Positions 1-8,399 of a stretch of 64,000 nt of DNA are shown in pieces. Positions within the stretch are counted from its first letter, which is position 1. The number at the start of each line of letters is the position of its first letter. The notes beneath the pieces were generated by a model. That model was not told the origin of the DNA and searched no databases. It was given only the letters and a program-made list of their open reading frames with translations. Both the position numbers and the translations under genes were made by a program. The stretch is from positions 3,018,501 through 3,082,500 of the forward strand of contig NZ_CP108462.1 in NCBI RefSeq assembly GCF_036226365.1, given 5' to 3'. Origin of the DNA: Streptomyces sp. NBC_01262. Lineage in GTDB: Bacteria; Actinomycetota; Actinomycetes; Streptomycetales; Streptomycetaceae.

Positions 1-100
1 ACCAACAGACTTGGAAAACGTGTTGGCGGCGGCCGGGTTGGGAGCGCAGCACCACAGCAGCACGCCGAGAACGGCCTGGGCCCGAGCCGGCCTTGTCCCG

Positions 101-589
101 TCAGATGTAGGTCCAGCGCCATGCGTTCGACCGGTACGCGCACTTGATCTTCGTGCCGCTCGCGGTGGTGGTGACGGCCCCATGGTCGCTGTTCCGGCAA
201 TACTGTCCCGCCGAGTAGCAGTTCCCCGAGTTGGAGACGATCGTGCACGTGCCGGTGCTGTCCTGGCCGCTGCCGCTGCCGCTGCCGGCGGCCTTGGCGG
301 TGGCGGTCTTGGTTATGGTGACCGTGGGGCCGGGTCTCGTCTTGGCTTTGAGGGTCTCGGTGACGGTTGGGGCGGGCTTGGGCGTGGCTGTGACCGTCGC
401 GGTGATGGTCGTCGCGGGCTTGACCCTGCTCCCGACGGGCTGTTGCCCGTCGTCCCCGGTGGAGCCGATGAACGCGCCCGTTATGAACAGGGCCGAGCCG
501 CCGATCCAGACGAGTACGCGCTTGTAGAGCGGGCGGGTGTCGGGCGGGCGCGGTGTCGGCGGTATGGGAGTGGTGTACGGGTTGGTCAT
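101..589 (-). CDS. Hypothetical single-pass membrane-anchored secreted protein
   Basis: This 162-residue protein has a proline-rich cytoplasmic start, one hydrophobic segment at about residues 24-43, a long Thr/Lys/Pro-rich stalk with repeated T-x-T-x-T patterns, and a compact C-terminal part with four cysteines and a WRWTYI end. The layout suggests an anchored protein with a small extracytoplasmic domain held by two disulfides. That function is inferred from the layout alone, and I recognise no family. A GAGATG-type context at the start (gagATGACC) fits translation initiation. It stands alone, and the gene upstream on the same strand is more than 350 bases away. Confidence 0.7.
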   Translation of the reverse strand: MTNPYTTPIPPTPRPPDTRPLYKRVLVWIGGSALFITGAFIGSTGDDGQQPVGSRVKPATTITATVTATPKPAPTVTETLKAKTRPGPTVTITKTATAKAAGSGSGSGQDSTGTCTIVSNSGNCYSAGQYCRNSDHGAVTTTASGTKIKCAYRSNAWRWTYI

Positions 590-940
590 CTCGTCCCCCA
601 GGGCTTTTCAGGTGGAGTGACCGTAGTGCCCAGCAGGGCGATGCGTGGGGGATGTGTAGGAGGATTGGCCATTCTGTGACCATTGCCCGGTCGGTGCTCC
701 CGCACTGGGTGGTGATGCCGGGCGCCACGGATCTCGGCTAGGGATGCGAGAGCCTTCAGGAGGAGATCGGCGAAGCGCTCCCCGTAGCTGTGCGGTACAG
801 CAGTGAAGTACAGGAACCTCAAACCGCCAGCGCCCAACACCGGCCCCATGGCCCTTCCGGCAGCCTGTATGACCGTCAATGGCCGGTTTCTGGAGAGCCA
901 CGGATCAGAGGGTGCTCAGCCAGCATGGAAGGGGTACGAG
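590..940. other. Intergenic stretch without a convincing gene
   Basis: This is 351 bases between two minus-strand hypothetical genes. A minus-strand reading frame of about 97 codons crosses it from 879 to 586, but it starts with TTG, shows no ribosome binding site and recalls no family, so I did not call it. No clear hairpin or operator was seen. Confidence 0.4.
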
Positions 941-1354
941 CTACGTCAGCAGCTCCCACTGATCACGCCATTCGGTCACGTGCTCGGGCTGTATGACGGT
1001 GTTCTTCGAATCGGGGTTTCGTGGGCGTGTACCTCCCACTCGTTCAAGAAACTCCTGGTGGCGGGCACGCACCTCAGCTCGCAGCTTGTCGCCGTCAGCG
1101 ATGTAGAAGGCGCGGCCATCGGTGACGTTAACCAGGACCACTCGATCACACGTGAGCGCGGTGAACTTGTCGATATCCGCGATGATCCAAGCGCCTTTCG
1201 CGGCCACCATGACTTGTGCAACGTGTGCACCAACCTCAATGTACGTCTGAGCTCCGTGTAGCTTCGCTGGGAGTCCGCGCAGCAACGCCTCGGCAACAGC
1301 AAGGTGACGTCCTGCTTGGTGCGTCTGCGAATTGGTGGGCTTCATCACTGTCAT
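941..1354 (-). CDS. Hypothetical protein, possibly PD-(D/E)XK-like fold
   Basis: This 137-residue protein begins ATGACAGTGATGAAG. Its middle reads VMVAAKGAWIIADIDKFTAL, then a hydrophobic strand (RVVLVNV), then FYIADGDKLRAEV, and a conserved-looking RVGGTRPRNPDSK segment near the end. The alternation of strands and helices and the lysine after VMVAA recall small Actinobacterial proteins related to restriction-endonuclease-like folds. That resemblance comes from memory of pattern and was not tested. The coding character is good: ordered strand/helix alternation and no low complexity. It sits alone among other minus-strand hypothetical genes of the suspected integrated element. Confidence 0.6.
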   Translation of the reverse strand: MTVMKPTNSQTHQAGRHLAVAEALLRGLPAKLHGAQTYIEVGAHVAQVMVAAKGAWIIADIDKFTALTCDRVVLVNVTDGRAFYIADGDKLRAEVRARHQEFLERVGGTRPRNPDSKNTVIQPEHVTEWRDQWELLT

Positions 1355-1928
1355 GCTGGCATCATGCCGTATCGCCTATCTCGCGCAGAAGGCGCCTGGT
1401 GGAGTCCACGCAGTCCCCCCAAGTGCACGGCAGGCAAGGCCATTGCGCTTACCGGGCTGACGCGCTGACATCACCAGTCGACATCAGCGTCGGTAAACGG
1501 CGACGGATCGAGGTAACCGATGGCGGAACAGGAACCGTCTGCGAACGTGTACCGGCCGATCGCACGCAGGGATGATCGAACTTGTTAAGCGGTGGTCAGC
1601 GGCCCCAGACATCCGACCACGCAGACGTCAGCGACCGGTCCGCCAGCAATCTGCGCCGCGGAGATCAGGCGTAGCACATGGTCAGGAGACGCGGCGCATG
1701 CGCGCCGCCGGTCGGCTCTGCCGTCCCGTCCGGGCTGCGGCGCTGGGGCGCCGGTCCCGGCCGGGCGGACAGGCCGACCATCTACGCGGTATTCGTTCCG
1801 TTGGAGCTATCGGCATGCCACGGCCCCGTACACCGACGTCGGGGGACGCGCTGGCGTACAGGGCCGTGTTCCGGCCCGCTACGGGAGGGACCTCAACCTC
1901 AGCGGGCCGGAGTTCACGGAGGGGCAGG
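1355..1928. other. Intergenic stretch without a convincing gene
   Basis: This is 574 bases with only long antisense-type frames rich in Arg, Pro and Ser, typical of GC-rich non-coding DNA or shadows. No recognisable protein, hairpin terminator or repeat was found. Confidence 0.4.
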
Positions 1929-2252
1929 TCAAGCAGCCCGAGGGTCCGAGTGTTCGTCGCTGTCGGCAGCCGAATTCACCCGGTCAGCCATCTCCATGGC
2001 CAGGCCCGAGGCGATCAGTTCGGCCAGCAGAGCAGCCGCCTCCGGGCGGACCGATCCAAGGCAGACGAGACCGTCGCCGAAGACGTTCACGTCGGCTCTC
2101 AGGCCGGGGAAGTCCGTTTGCAGACCCAGTGCGACAAGCTGTCCAGCCAGCGCGTCGGTACCGCGCCGGGCCCTCACCCAGCCACGCACGTACGGCACCC
2201 CCGGCAGCAGGTCCTCAGCGCGCTTTGCGATCACTCCGCGCCGGTCCGTCAT
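1929..2252 (-). CDS. Small hypothetical protein, paralogue of its upstream neighbour
   Basis: This 107-residue protein starts at ATG 2252, chosen over an in-frame start further upstream because GAGGTGAGAG lies just before it. Its core, reading DFPGLRADVNVFGDGLVCLG followed by an alanine/leucine-rich helix, aligns residue for residue with DFPYLRAELNAFGHGLIELG of the adjacent gene at 2276-2566. The two are therefore tandem paralogues. No family function is known to me. Gene order, shared strand and 23-base spacing suggest one transcript with the upstream paralogue and the primase/polymerase-like gene. Confidence 0.65.
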   Translation of the reverse strand: MTDRRGVIAKRAEDLLPGVPYVRGWVRARRGTDALAGQLVALGLQTDFPGLRADVNVFGDGLVCLGSVRPEAAALLAELIASGLAMEMADRVNSAADSDEHSDPRAA

Positions 2253-2275
2253 GTCTCTCACCTCTTGGTTTTTGG

Positions 2276-2566
2276 TCAGTCCGTCGGATGACTGCACGCG
2301 GTGTCAGTGCTCCGAGTGCACGACATCGCGCGCCTCAACAACTCCGCCAGCCGCTCCGCCGTCTCCGGCGAGATGCGTCCAAGTTCGATCAGTCCGTGCC
2401 CGAATGCGTTGAGCTCAGCCCGCAGGTACGGGAAGTCCCTCTCCATGCCCGCCGCTGTCAGCACGTCGCGCAGAGCAGCCGTGGCATCCCGGGCTGCGTA
2501 CCAGGCGTCGCTGTCCCACGGCGACCACTGGGCAGCGTCGTGCCGCTGCTCCCCCTCACCGTGCAT
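2276..2566 (-). CDS. Small hypothetical protein, tandem paralogue
   Basis: This 96-residue protein begins at ATG 2566, which follows a GAGGAG site. A GTG at 2596 is a weaker alternative. It carries the same core as the next gene (DFPYLRAELNAFGHGLIELG, then SPETAERLAELLRRA), preceded by a Trp-rich N-terminus. Its start overlaps the end of the primase/polymerase-like gene by 11 bases, which indicates translational coupling. The function is unknown. The duplication suggests either a two-component small protein pair or a recent tandem copy that diverged. Confidence 0.65.
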   Translation of the reverse strand: MHGEGEQRHDAAQWSPWDSDAWYAARDATAALRDVLTAAGMERDFPYLRAELNAFGHGLIELGRISPETAERLAELLRRAMSCTRSTDTACSHPTD

Positions 2567-3107
2567 CGGCCGGCTCCTCTTCGATGATTTGCGCACCGAC
2601 AGCCGCCGGAGTCGGGTACTGCTCCCCGTAGTGGTCCACCCGCGCGATCAGATCCGCAGCCGCGAGGAACATCACCGCCAGCGCAGCCGGACGCAGCGGG
2701 TTCGCCTCCGGACGCCGGACAGGAGCGCGGAGCCACTGGTAGCGGTCGCCGGACAAGGGCATGGGACCGGGGACGACGACGAACGATCCCCCGTCCAGGT
2801 ACTTGTACGGAGGCGGGCTGTCCGTCTCCCTGGCCAGAAAGCGCGCGAACCGATCCCGCCAGCCGGAGTTCAGGAAGAAGCCCATCTTTTGCGACCGGTG
2901 ATCGATCATGACCGGGCCCATCGGCATTCCACGTCGTAGGAGCTGATCGAACGTCTCTATGCCGAGACGCTGATTGATCACCACCACGTCGAAGTAGCGC
3001 CCCGCCGGCAGCGCGTACGGAAGCCGCGGATCGGCCGCCCACTCCGTCCGGCACGTCGCCGGATCGTCGGCAGCAGCGGACAGCCACTCAACACCTCTCC
3101 TTGTCAT
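2556..3107 (-). CDS. Short primase/polymerase N-terminal-like protein
   Basis: This 183-residue protein begins at ATG 3107 (a GTG at 3116 is also possible). The opening (VEWLSAAADDPATCRTEW), then LPYALPAGRYFDVVVINQRLG, then a GPVMIDHRSQKMGFFL stretch and YKYLDGGSFVVVPGP, follows the pattern of the bifunctional DNA primase/polymerase N-terminal family as annotated in streptomycete mobile elements. It is shorter than replicative members and no clear catalytic acidic triad can be pointed to, so it may be a non-enzymatic relative. It is first of three overlapping or closely spaced minus-strand genes and is divergent from the XRE regulator. Confidence 0.6.
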   Translation of the reverse strand: MTRRGVEWLSAAADDPATCRTEWAADPRLPYALPAGRYFDVVVINQRLGIETFDQLLRRGMPMGPVMIDHRSQKMGFFLNSGWRDRFARFLARETDSPPPYKYLDGGSFVVVPGPMPLSGDRYQWLRAPVRRPEANPLRPAALAVMFLAAADLIARVDHYGEQYPTPAAVGAQIIEEEPADAR

Positions 3108-3354
3108 CCTCTGCACGTCGTCTCACCTCAGTCGGCTTGTGCCGACGACCCATCAGCCGCCGCATTGCCAGACTCGGCCCTGGGACCCTGACCCCGGGAG
3201 ATGACGATAGGTGACGGGGGATGACGAGGAACTTCCGGACGCGTCATCCCTCGTCGACCCCAGCCCGCACTACGATCTCCTGCTACCGCCCGTGCACAGC
3301 GCCTCTCAGCCCGTACATTCGGGTGTAGGGAACAGCGACCGTCCTGACACGTTG

Positions 3355-4758
3355 GTGAGGGAGGGAGTCATCACGTCCGAGACACAGTCGATCGGCATCC
3401 GCCTTCGCGAGGCACGCGCCAACCGCGGGTGGCGCCAGCCGCGCCTGGTGAGCGAATTGCGACGCGTCGCCGCCCGCCGCGGCCACCAACTCCCAGCGGA
3501 CGCCAGCGTAAAGCGCCGTATCGCCAGTTGGGAGAACGGGCACAGCTCCCCGGACGACTTCTACGGGCCGCTCCTGTGCGAGGCGTTCGGCATCGACGCG
3601 GCAGAGCTGGGCTTGAACCACGCCGACGCGCGGGACTCCACGCTCCTGGACGCCGGGTATCCCGCCAGCCCCGAGGCAGCCATCGATACCGTCGACCGGC
3701 TATGGCGTGCCGACCTCAACAGCTACGAACCATTACTCACAGCCGAGCCATCCGAGCCCGCGTGGAGCGAGGCTTCCCTCCGATGGCTTGTCGCGCCTGA
3801 ACCGTCTTTCCCTGTCGCCCGGGGCGCCGATCGTCTACGTGTGGGTCTCGCCGATGTGTCAACGGTCAAGGCCACCGGAGACATGTTCGCGCAGCTCGAT
3901 GACCGATTCGGAGGGGACCACGCACGCCATGCGGTGATCCAGTTCCTCAGTCGCGATGTAGCCCCGCTGCTCAACGGCCAGTACACGGAACCCGTCGGCC
4001 GGGCGCTTTTCTCCACGGTCGCCGAGGCAACGCTCCTGGCCGGCTGGATGTCGTACGACGCCTGTCACCATGGTCTCGCCCAGCGGTATTTCCTCCAGGC
4101 CCTCCGGCTCGCCCAGGACGCCAACGACCGGCGCCTTGCCGGAAGCATCCTTTCCGCGATGAGCCACCAGGCCACGTTCCTCGGCCGCTACACGCCGGCC
4201 GCGACGCTCGCCCGCGCGGCCCGCATGGGCATATCGCCGGTAGCGACTCCGACACTGCGAGCCCAGTTCCATGCCATGGAAGCCCGCGCCCTGGCACGCA
4301 CAGGCGACACCCGCGCCTGTGAACTGGCGTTGGCGGAGGCCACCAAAGCCCTGGAGAGCCGGAACAGCGACGACGAACCCGAGTGGATTACGTACTTCGA
4401 CGAGACGGAGCTTGCCGCCGAGGCCGCCCACTGCTTCCGCGACGTGAACAGCGCCCGCCAAGCCGTCGCGCACGCCGAGAACGCGATGAGTGGCAACCAC
4501 GTCCGCAGCGACTTCTTCGTGACCATGGTTCTCGCGGATGCGCACCTGCGGGCGGGCGAGCCGGAGGAGGCATGCCGGGTAGCGCTGGACGCGCTGGATC
4601 TCGGCGAACAGCTCAAGTCGGCCCGCTGCGTGAGCTACCTCGCGGAGTTTCGCCAGCACTTGTCACGCGCGGCGGACAGCACTGCCGTGCACGACTTCCA
4701 TGAGCAGGCCGCAGAGCACCGGCTGTGGATCGCGACAGACAAGCTCTTGGCAAAGTGA
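3355..4758 (+). CDS. XRE-family transcriptional regulator with long helical C-terminal domain
   Basis: This 467-residue protein has a helix-turn-helix domain at about residues 10-75 (IGIRLREARANRGWRQPRLV, then VKRRIASWENGHSSPDDFYG). A roughly 380-residue alpha-helical region follows, with repeated Ala/Leu/Arg helices such as AGWMSYDACHHGLAQRYFLQ, resembling TPR-like ligand or partner-binding regions of streptomycete regulators. I chose GTG 3355 because translation upstream of it (from GTG 3211) looks non-coding, although no strong ribosome binding site is visible at either start. It is divergent from the primase-like operon and may control it, which is an inference from position. Overall architecture matches cytoplasmic XRE/TPR regulators. 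Confidence 0.8.
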   Translation: MREGVITSETQSIGIRLREARANRGWRQPRLVSELRRVAARRGHQLPADASVKRRIASWENGHSSPDDFYGPLLCEAFGIDAAELGLNHADARDSTLLDAGYPASPEAAIDTVDRLWRADLNSYEPLLTAEPSEPAWSEASLRWLVAPEPSFPVARGADRLRVGLADVSTVKATGDMFAQLDDRFGGDHARHAVIQFLSRDVAPLLNGQYTEPVGRALFSTVAEATLLAGWMSYDACHHGLAQRYFLQALRLAQDANDRRLAGSILSAMSHQATFLGRYTPAATLARAARMGISPVATPTLRAQFHAMEARALARTGDTRACELALAEATKALESRNSDDEPEWITYFDETELAAEAAHCFRDVNSARQAVAHAENAMSGNHVRSDFFVTMVLADAHLRAGEPEEACRVALDALDLGEQLKSARCVSYLAEFRQHLSRAADSTAVHDFHEQAAEHRLWIATDKLLAK

Positions 4759-4762
4759 GGCC

Positions 4763-5653
4763 TCAGAAGGGGCCCCACTCCCGTCGGCCCTCGCCGGTCC
4801 TCAGTGACCGCATACGGCGTGCGAACTCCTCGGCGGACCTCTCGCTTGTCCCTACTTGCTGGCCAATCCAGATGACCATCATCAGTTCCCGTACATCAGC
4901 GAGGACTTCATAGCCAGGCCAGTTCATCAGGTCGAAGCCGTACCGGTAGACGAACTCCTCGTACTGCCCACGGGTGTGCCAGCCGTACCGGTCGTAGTAG
5001 ATCGCGGTGAGGATGAGATCCCATTCGCGGGGAGCCAGCGCGAAGCCGTCAAGATCGATCAGGACAGCGTGTCCGTCCGCATGCCGGAGCACGTTGCCGA
5101 TGTTCGCATCGCCGTGAATCATCCCGAAGGGGAGGACGAAGTCCAGCCGGTCGTACTCCTTGTTGAGCCTCCCGGCCCGCTCCTCCAGGAAGGCGAGGTC
5201 ATCTTCCGCGACGCTGTCCAGCCGTCGGAGCGAGCCCCAAATCTTGGCGAAGGGGTCGAAGTACGGCAGCCCTATCGACTCCGGTTCTTCGAGCCAGTGC
5301 AGCCAGCGGAGCAGGTCGGCCAACTCCCCCACCGTCGCGTACTCCTCGCGCTCCTGGGCGCTCTCCCAGAACGTCACGGCCCTGCCGCCGACAACCGATG
5401 GTTGGGCGACCCCGGCCAGGGCCCGGTTAGCGGGGAAGTCTTCCGTCTCCAGCCATCGGGCGACCCGGACGACCCGCTCCATGTCGGCCAGAGCGTCGGG
5501 GTCGCGGGCGACGCGCACGATGATTGGCGACGACGCTAAGCGGTACACCGCATTGGAGCCGATCCGCAGCAACTCAGCCCCCGCCGGGTCCAGACCGGCC
5601 GATGCGCAGGCTTCGCGGAGCACGACCCCCGCAGTCTCCGCCGTGAACTCCAT
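4763..5653 (-). CDS. Aminoglycoside phosphotransferase (APH)-family kinase
   Basis: This 296-residue protein, starting at ATG 5653, has a kinase-like fold. The N-lobe reads LLRIGSNAVYRLASSPIIVR, and the catalytic loop GMIHGDANIGNVL matches HGD-x4-N. The metal-binding segment is VLIDLDGFALAPREWDL, with aspartates equivalent to DFG/DxD. These residues are all present, so it is probably active. The substrate cannot be read from sequence: the family includes antibiotic-inactivating enzymes as well as small-molecule and choline-like kinases. It converges on the XRE regulator, with only 4 bases between the two stops, and its upstream end lies about 170 bases from the tRNA-derived attachment site. 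Confidence 0.85.
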   Translation of the reverse strand: MEFTAETAGVVLREACASAGLDPAGAELLRIGSNAVYRLASSPIIVRVARDPDALADMERVVRVARWLETEDFPANRALAGVAQPSVVGGRAVTFWESAQEREEYATVGELADLLRWLHWLEEPESIGLPYFDPFAKIWGSLRRLDSVAEDDLAFLEERAGRLNKEYDRLDFVLPFGMIHGDANIGNVLRHADGHAVLIDLDGFALAPREWDLILTAIYYDRYGWHTRGQYEEFVYRYGFDLMNWPGYEVLADVRELMMVIWIGQQVGTSERSAEEFARRMRSLRTGEGRREWGPF

Positions 5654-5824
5654 GGCGCCGTCTTGGCCCCCGCCGTTGCCCGAGATCATGCCTCCGACGA
5701 TACGGGCGTCAGCGGGCACCCGACAGGCCGCACGCGTAATAGGGACGTAATGATCTTGCTGTGCGGGCCCCATCGTCGCCGCTCCCGCGCAGGTCAGCGG
5801 CACAAAAGAGCAACGGTCTCATCT

Positions 5825-5868
5825 GGCCTCCGGAGCCGTGTGCGCAGGTTCGAATCCTGCCGGGGGCA
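5825..5868 (+). other. 3' half of tRNA-Arg(CCG): candidate attachment site (att)
   Basis: From the anticodon arm onwards the sequence matches a tRNA-Arg(CCG). It has the loop CTCCGGA, a variable region GTGTGC, a perfect T-arm GCAGG-TTCGAAT-CCTGC and the acceptor 3' strand CGGGGGC followed by A. The bases before 5823 contain no matching acceptor 5' strand (GCCCCCG), D-arm or full anticodon stem, so this is not a complete tRNA. Integrative elements of Actinobacteria that use tRNA genes recombine in exactly this 3' half and leave such a copy at one end. It probably marks the right border of an element lying to the left. Confidence 0.8.
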
Positions 5869-5879
5869 CTCCGGAACAA

Positions 5880-5917
5880 GGCTCTGACCAGCAGGAATGC
5901 CGGTCAGGGCCTTTCTT
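5880..5917 (+). terminator. Rho-independent terminator after the tRNA 3' fragment
   Basis: GGCTCTGACC pairs with GGTCAGGGCC (10 bp, one G-U pair) around a 12-base loop, followed by TTTCTT. It lies 12 bases after the tRNA 3' end. It is likely the original terminator of a tRNA-Arg gene that travelled with the duplicated half, which supports the attachment-site reading. Confidence 0.75.
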
Positions 5918-6280
5918 GTACCTGCCAAAACACACACGGTCTTTTGACCGTTGCTCTTTTCGGGCCGAACAGGGCCTTGTTGTGCTGTGACCAGCGAGTT
6001 GTCCGACGGTTTTGCGCAGGTCAACGCCCCGACGTGACGCGTTTTACGACGGTGTTCGTCGTCGTGACGCACCAGTGACGCGGATGGGCCGCCCTTACAT
6101 CCCGTCCGTGTGGGTACCGCCTGCGAACTGCGCCGATGCGTCGACGGAGGGGTGAAACGCACACGGCGTCGTGGGTCGTTCCCGTTTCGGTCCTGGCGCT
6201 ACTCGTCCGGTGAGGGTGCCTGGTCGTAGGCGCCCAGGTGCGTATGCGCAGGCCCCGAGCCTCACAGGGCAATACAGCTA
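5918..6280. other. Intergenic stretch between att site and IS element
   Basis: This is about 360 bases with no convincing gene on either strand. Minus-strand frames here are Arg/Thr/His-rich, and the one crossing the tRNA fragment gives the familiar artefact peptide PRQDSNLRTRLRRP of antisense tRNA. No repeat or operator stood out. Confidence 0.4.
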
Positions 6281-7375
6281 GGGTGCGTATCGAGTCATGA
6301 TCAATCTGCGGGATTCGCCCTCGCTGAGGCGTGATCCGGTAGATCGTCTTGTGTGACGCGAGCGCAACTGACTGATGCAGAGTGGGAGTTCATCGGGCCG
6401 TACCTGCCGATCGGTGAGTACGGTCCGTATCCCGAGCGGCTGCGGCAGCAGTTCGAGGGCGTGATCTGGCGGTTCAAGACGGGCGGGCAATGGCGAGAGA
6501 TGCCGCAGGAGTTCGGTTCCTGGTCGACCGTCTCCAACCGCTTCCGCCAGTGGCGGGACGCGGGAGTGTTCGAGGCCCTGTTGGAGGGGCTGATCGCCGA
6601 AGCCGCGAAGCGGGGCGAGGTGGACCTGTCGCTGGTCAGCATCGACTCCACCACCGCGCGGGCTCACCACGACGCTGCCGGGATGCACCTGGACGAGGAC
6701 GTCCTCACCGCGCTGCAGCAGGTTGCCACCCAGGAGGAGAAGGCCAGGTCAAAGGGGCAGCCTCGAAGGGCAAAACGGGCAGGAAGTCGAGGGCGATCCC
6801 GAGCGGAAGGAGCGACGGCGGATCCGGCGTCGGCGGAAGCTCCGGCTGAAGGCCGCCCTCCTGGGTCGCTCCAGGGGTGGGCTGACCAGCAAGGTCCACC
6901 TCGCTGCCGACCGCAAGTGCCGCCCGCTGGCGTTCGTCCTGACCGCTGGCCAGGCTGCGGACAGTCCGCAGTTCATCCCCGTGCTGGGGAAAATACGGGT
7001 CCGCGGGCCGGTCGGCCGCCCCCGCACCCGACCCGACGCGGTCGCCGGGGACAAGGCCTATTCGTCCCGAGGCAACCGGGCCCACCTGCGGCAACGCGGC
7101 ATCAAGGCGGTCATCCCGGAGAAGAGGGACCAGGCCGCCAACCGGAGGAAGAAGGGCCGCGGGGGCGGCCGCCCTGTCAGCCACGACGCCGACCTCTACA
7201 AGGAGAGGAACACCGTCGAGCGCCTGATCAACAAGCTCAAGGCCTGGCGGGGCGTCGCCACCCGATATGACAAGACCCCCGGCAGCTACCTCGCCGGCCT
7301 GCACCTGCGTGCTTCGATGATCTGGATCAAAGACCTCAACCTCACCACCCAGTGAGTACAGCTCGATACACGGGG
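6281..7375 (+). mobile_element. IS5-family insertion sequence
   Basis: The element holds one transposase split over two frames. Imperfect terminal inverted repeats are suggested by GCGTATCGAG at the left (6286-6294) and CTCGATACAC at the right (7362-7371), both inside roughly 20 partially matching bases. Exact ends and the target duplication are uncertain: a CTAG lies just outside the left end but has no matching copy on the right. Confidence 0.65.
6353..7355 (+). CDS. IS5-family DDE transposase, two overlapping frames (frame change near 6750)
   Basis: The first frame (GTG 6353 to about 6760) encodes the N-terminal part, with TDAEWEFIGPYLP, a helix-turn-helix-like region and the first catalytic aspartate in VSIDSTTARAHHDAAG. 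The second frame (about 6730-7355) encodes LKAALLGRSRGGLTSKVHLA, the second aspartate in DAVAGDKAYSSRG and the glutamate in ERNTVERLINKLKAWRG. The second frame lies +1 relative to the first. Related transposases I remember are made either from one frame or by programmed ribosomal slippage. AAAGGGG and CGAAGGGCAAAAC stretches at 6750-6776 are slippery-looking. The gene could be functional through frameshifting or inactivated by an indel, and sequence alone does not decide. All three DDE residues remain. Confidence 0.75.
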
Positions 7376-7419
7376 GTGACCTGACAGTCACGAGCCGCTG
7401 GCATCGGAGACTTGCCCGG

Positions 7420-8169
7420 TCAGAGCGGGCCGGCCGTCCTGTAGACGGAGACATGGGAGCGCGACTCCGCGGTGAATTCCTCTCCCGTCCAGTCGGCATG
7501 CCGGGACTCCAGCGTCATTCCGGCCAGCTCGGCCATTAGGTCAAGTTCAGCCGGCCAGATGTATCGGTGTGGGCTGCAAAACAGGCGGGCCTCACGGCCA
7601 CTGTCGGCGTCGAACCCGAAGTGGTGCGAAACGACCTGCTGGCGCAGGACATCGTAGGTGTCGAGCCCGATATAGCCCGGCGCCGACCCAAAGACCACGC
7701 CCTGCTGACCTGGCGGCAACTTGCGAAGCTCGGGGACCCACAGCTCGACGACGAACCGCCCGCCCGGCGAGAGGTGGCATGCGGCATTTCGGAAACAGGC
7801 AACCTGCTCAGCCTGCGTGAGCAGGACCGAGATGCCGTTGTAGACGAGGTAGACGAGCTGGAACTCGCCCGGGACTCGCGCAGTGGCCATGTCGCCGACG
7901 ACGACCGAGATGGCCGCGTCGTCTGCTTTGGTGCGGAGCTGATCGAGCATCGGCTTCGACAGCTCGATGCCACTGACCGAGACTCCGCGTTCCGCGAGTG
8001 GCACTGCCACCCGCCCGGTCCCGATGGCGAACTCCAGCGCCCGCCCGCCCCCGGTGAGCTCCACCAGGCGGTCCACCGTTGGCTCCAGCACCTCCGATGC
8101 GAACATGCCGGTCCCAGGGGTGTCATAGCTCTGAGCGGCCTGGTCATCCCAAATCTCACTTTGAAGCAT
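7420..8169 (-). CDS. Class I SAM-dependent methyltransferase
   Basis: This 249-residue protein has the Rossmann-type methyltransferase core. Motif I is ALEFAIGTGRVAVPLAERG at about residues 44-62. It is followed by an acidic strand end (VSGIELSKPML), the motif ISVVVGDMATARV, and motif IV/V region FQLVYLVYNGISVL. The length is normal for a small-molecule methyltransferase and the C-terminal half carries the probable substrate pocket. The substrate cannot be assigned. The gene ends 45 bases from the right end of the IS5 element and has no obvious operon partner, so the insertion may have separated it from former neighbours. Confidence 0.85.
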   Translation of the reverse strand: MLQSEIWDDQAAQSYDTPGTGMFASEVLEPTVDRLVELTGGGRALEFAIGTGRVAVPLAERGVSVSGIELSKPMLDQLRTKADDAAISVVVGDMATARVPGEFQLVYLVYNGISVLLTQAEQVACFRNAACHLSPGGRFVVELWVPELRKLPPGQQGVVFGSAPGYIGLDTYDVLRQQVVSHHFGFDADSGREARLFCSPHRYIWPAELDLMAELAGMTLESRHADWTGEEFTAESRSHVSVYRTAGPL

Positions 8170-8399
8170 AAGCAGCGATGATTGACCACCGTCCGAGGAA
8201 CGTCAACGCGCTTTCTCCACTGCTGAGATGAGGGTGCGCCACCGCGGGCTCCCACTCGGCTCAACGGTGGCACCCCGAGAAGCACCGGCGATGCTCTATG
8301 TTCCGGCCAGGAGCATGACGTGACGTGCCTCTTTCCCACGCTGGCGGGCACCTCGGGGCGGACTCAAGCAGTCACATTGATCACGACTCGATACGCGCC
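8170..8399. other. Non-coding stretch upstream of the methyltransferase
   Basis: This is 230 bases without a convincing reading frame. It probably contains the methyltransferase promoter on the minus strand. Confidence 0.3.

Noticed and set aside
586-879. 97-codon minus-strand frame
   Set aside because: It has a TTG start, no ribosome binding site and no recognised pattern, so it is treated as intergenic.
1592-2587. Plus-strand frame of about 330 codons
   Set aside because: It is Arg/Pro/Ser-rich and runs opposite the coherent minus-strand small genes.
5760-5868. Complete tRNA gene at the attachment site
   Set aside because: The 5' acceptor strand (GCCCCCG) and D-arm are absent before the anticodon region, so only the 3' half exists.
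5794-6162. Minus-strand frame containing PRQDSNLRTRLRRP
   Set aside because: This peptide is a standard artefact of antisense tRNA sequence and no gene signals are present.
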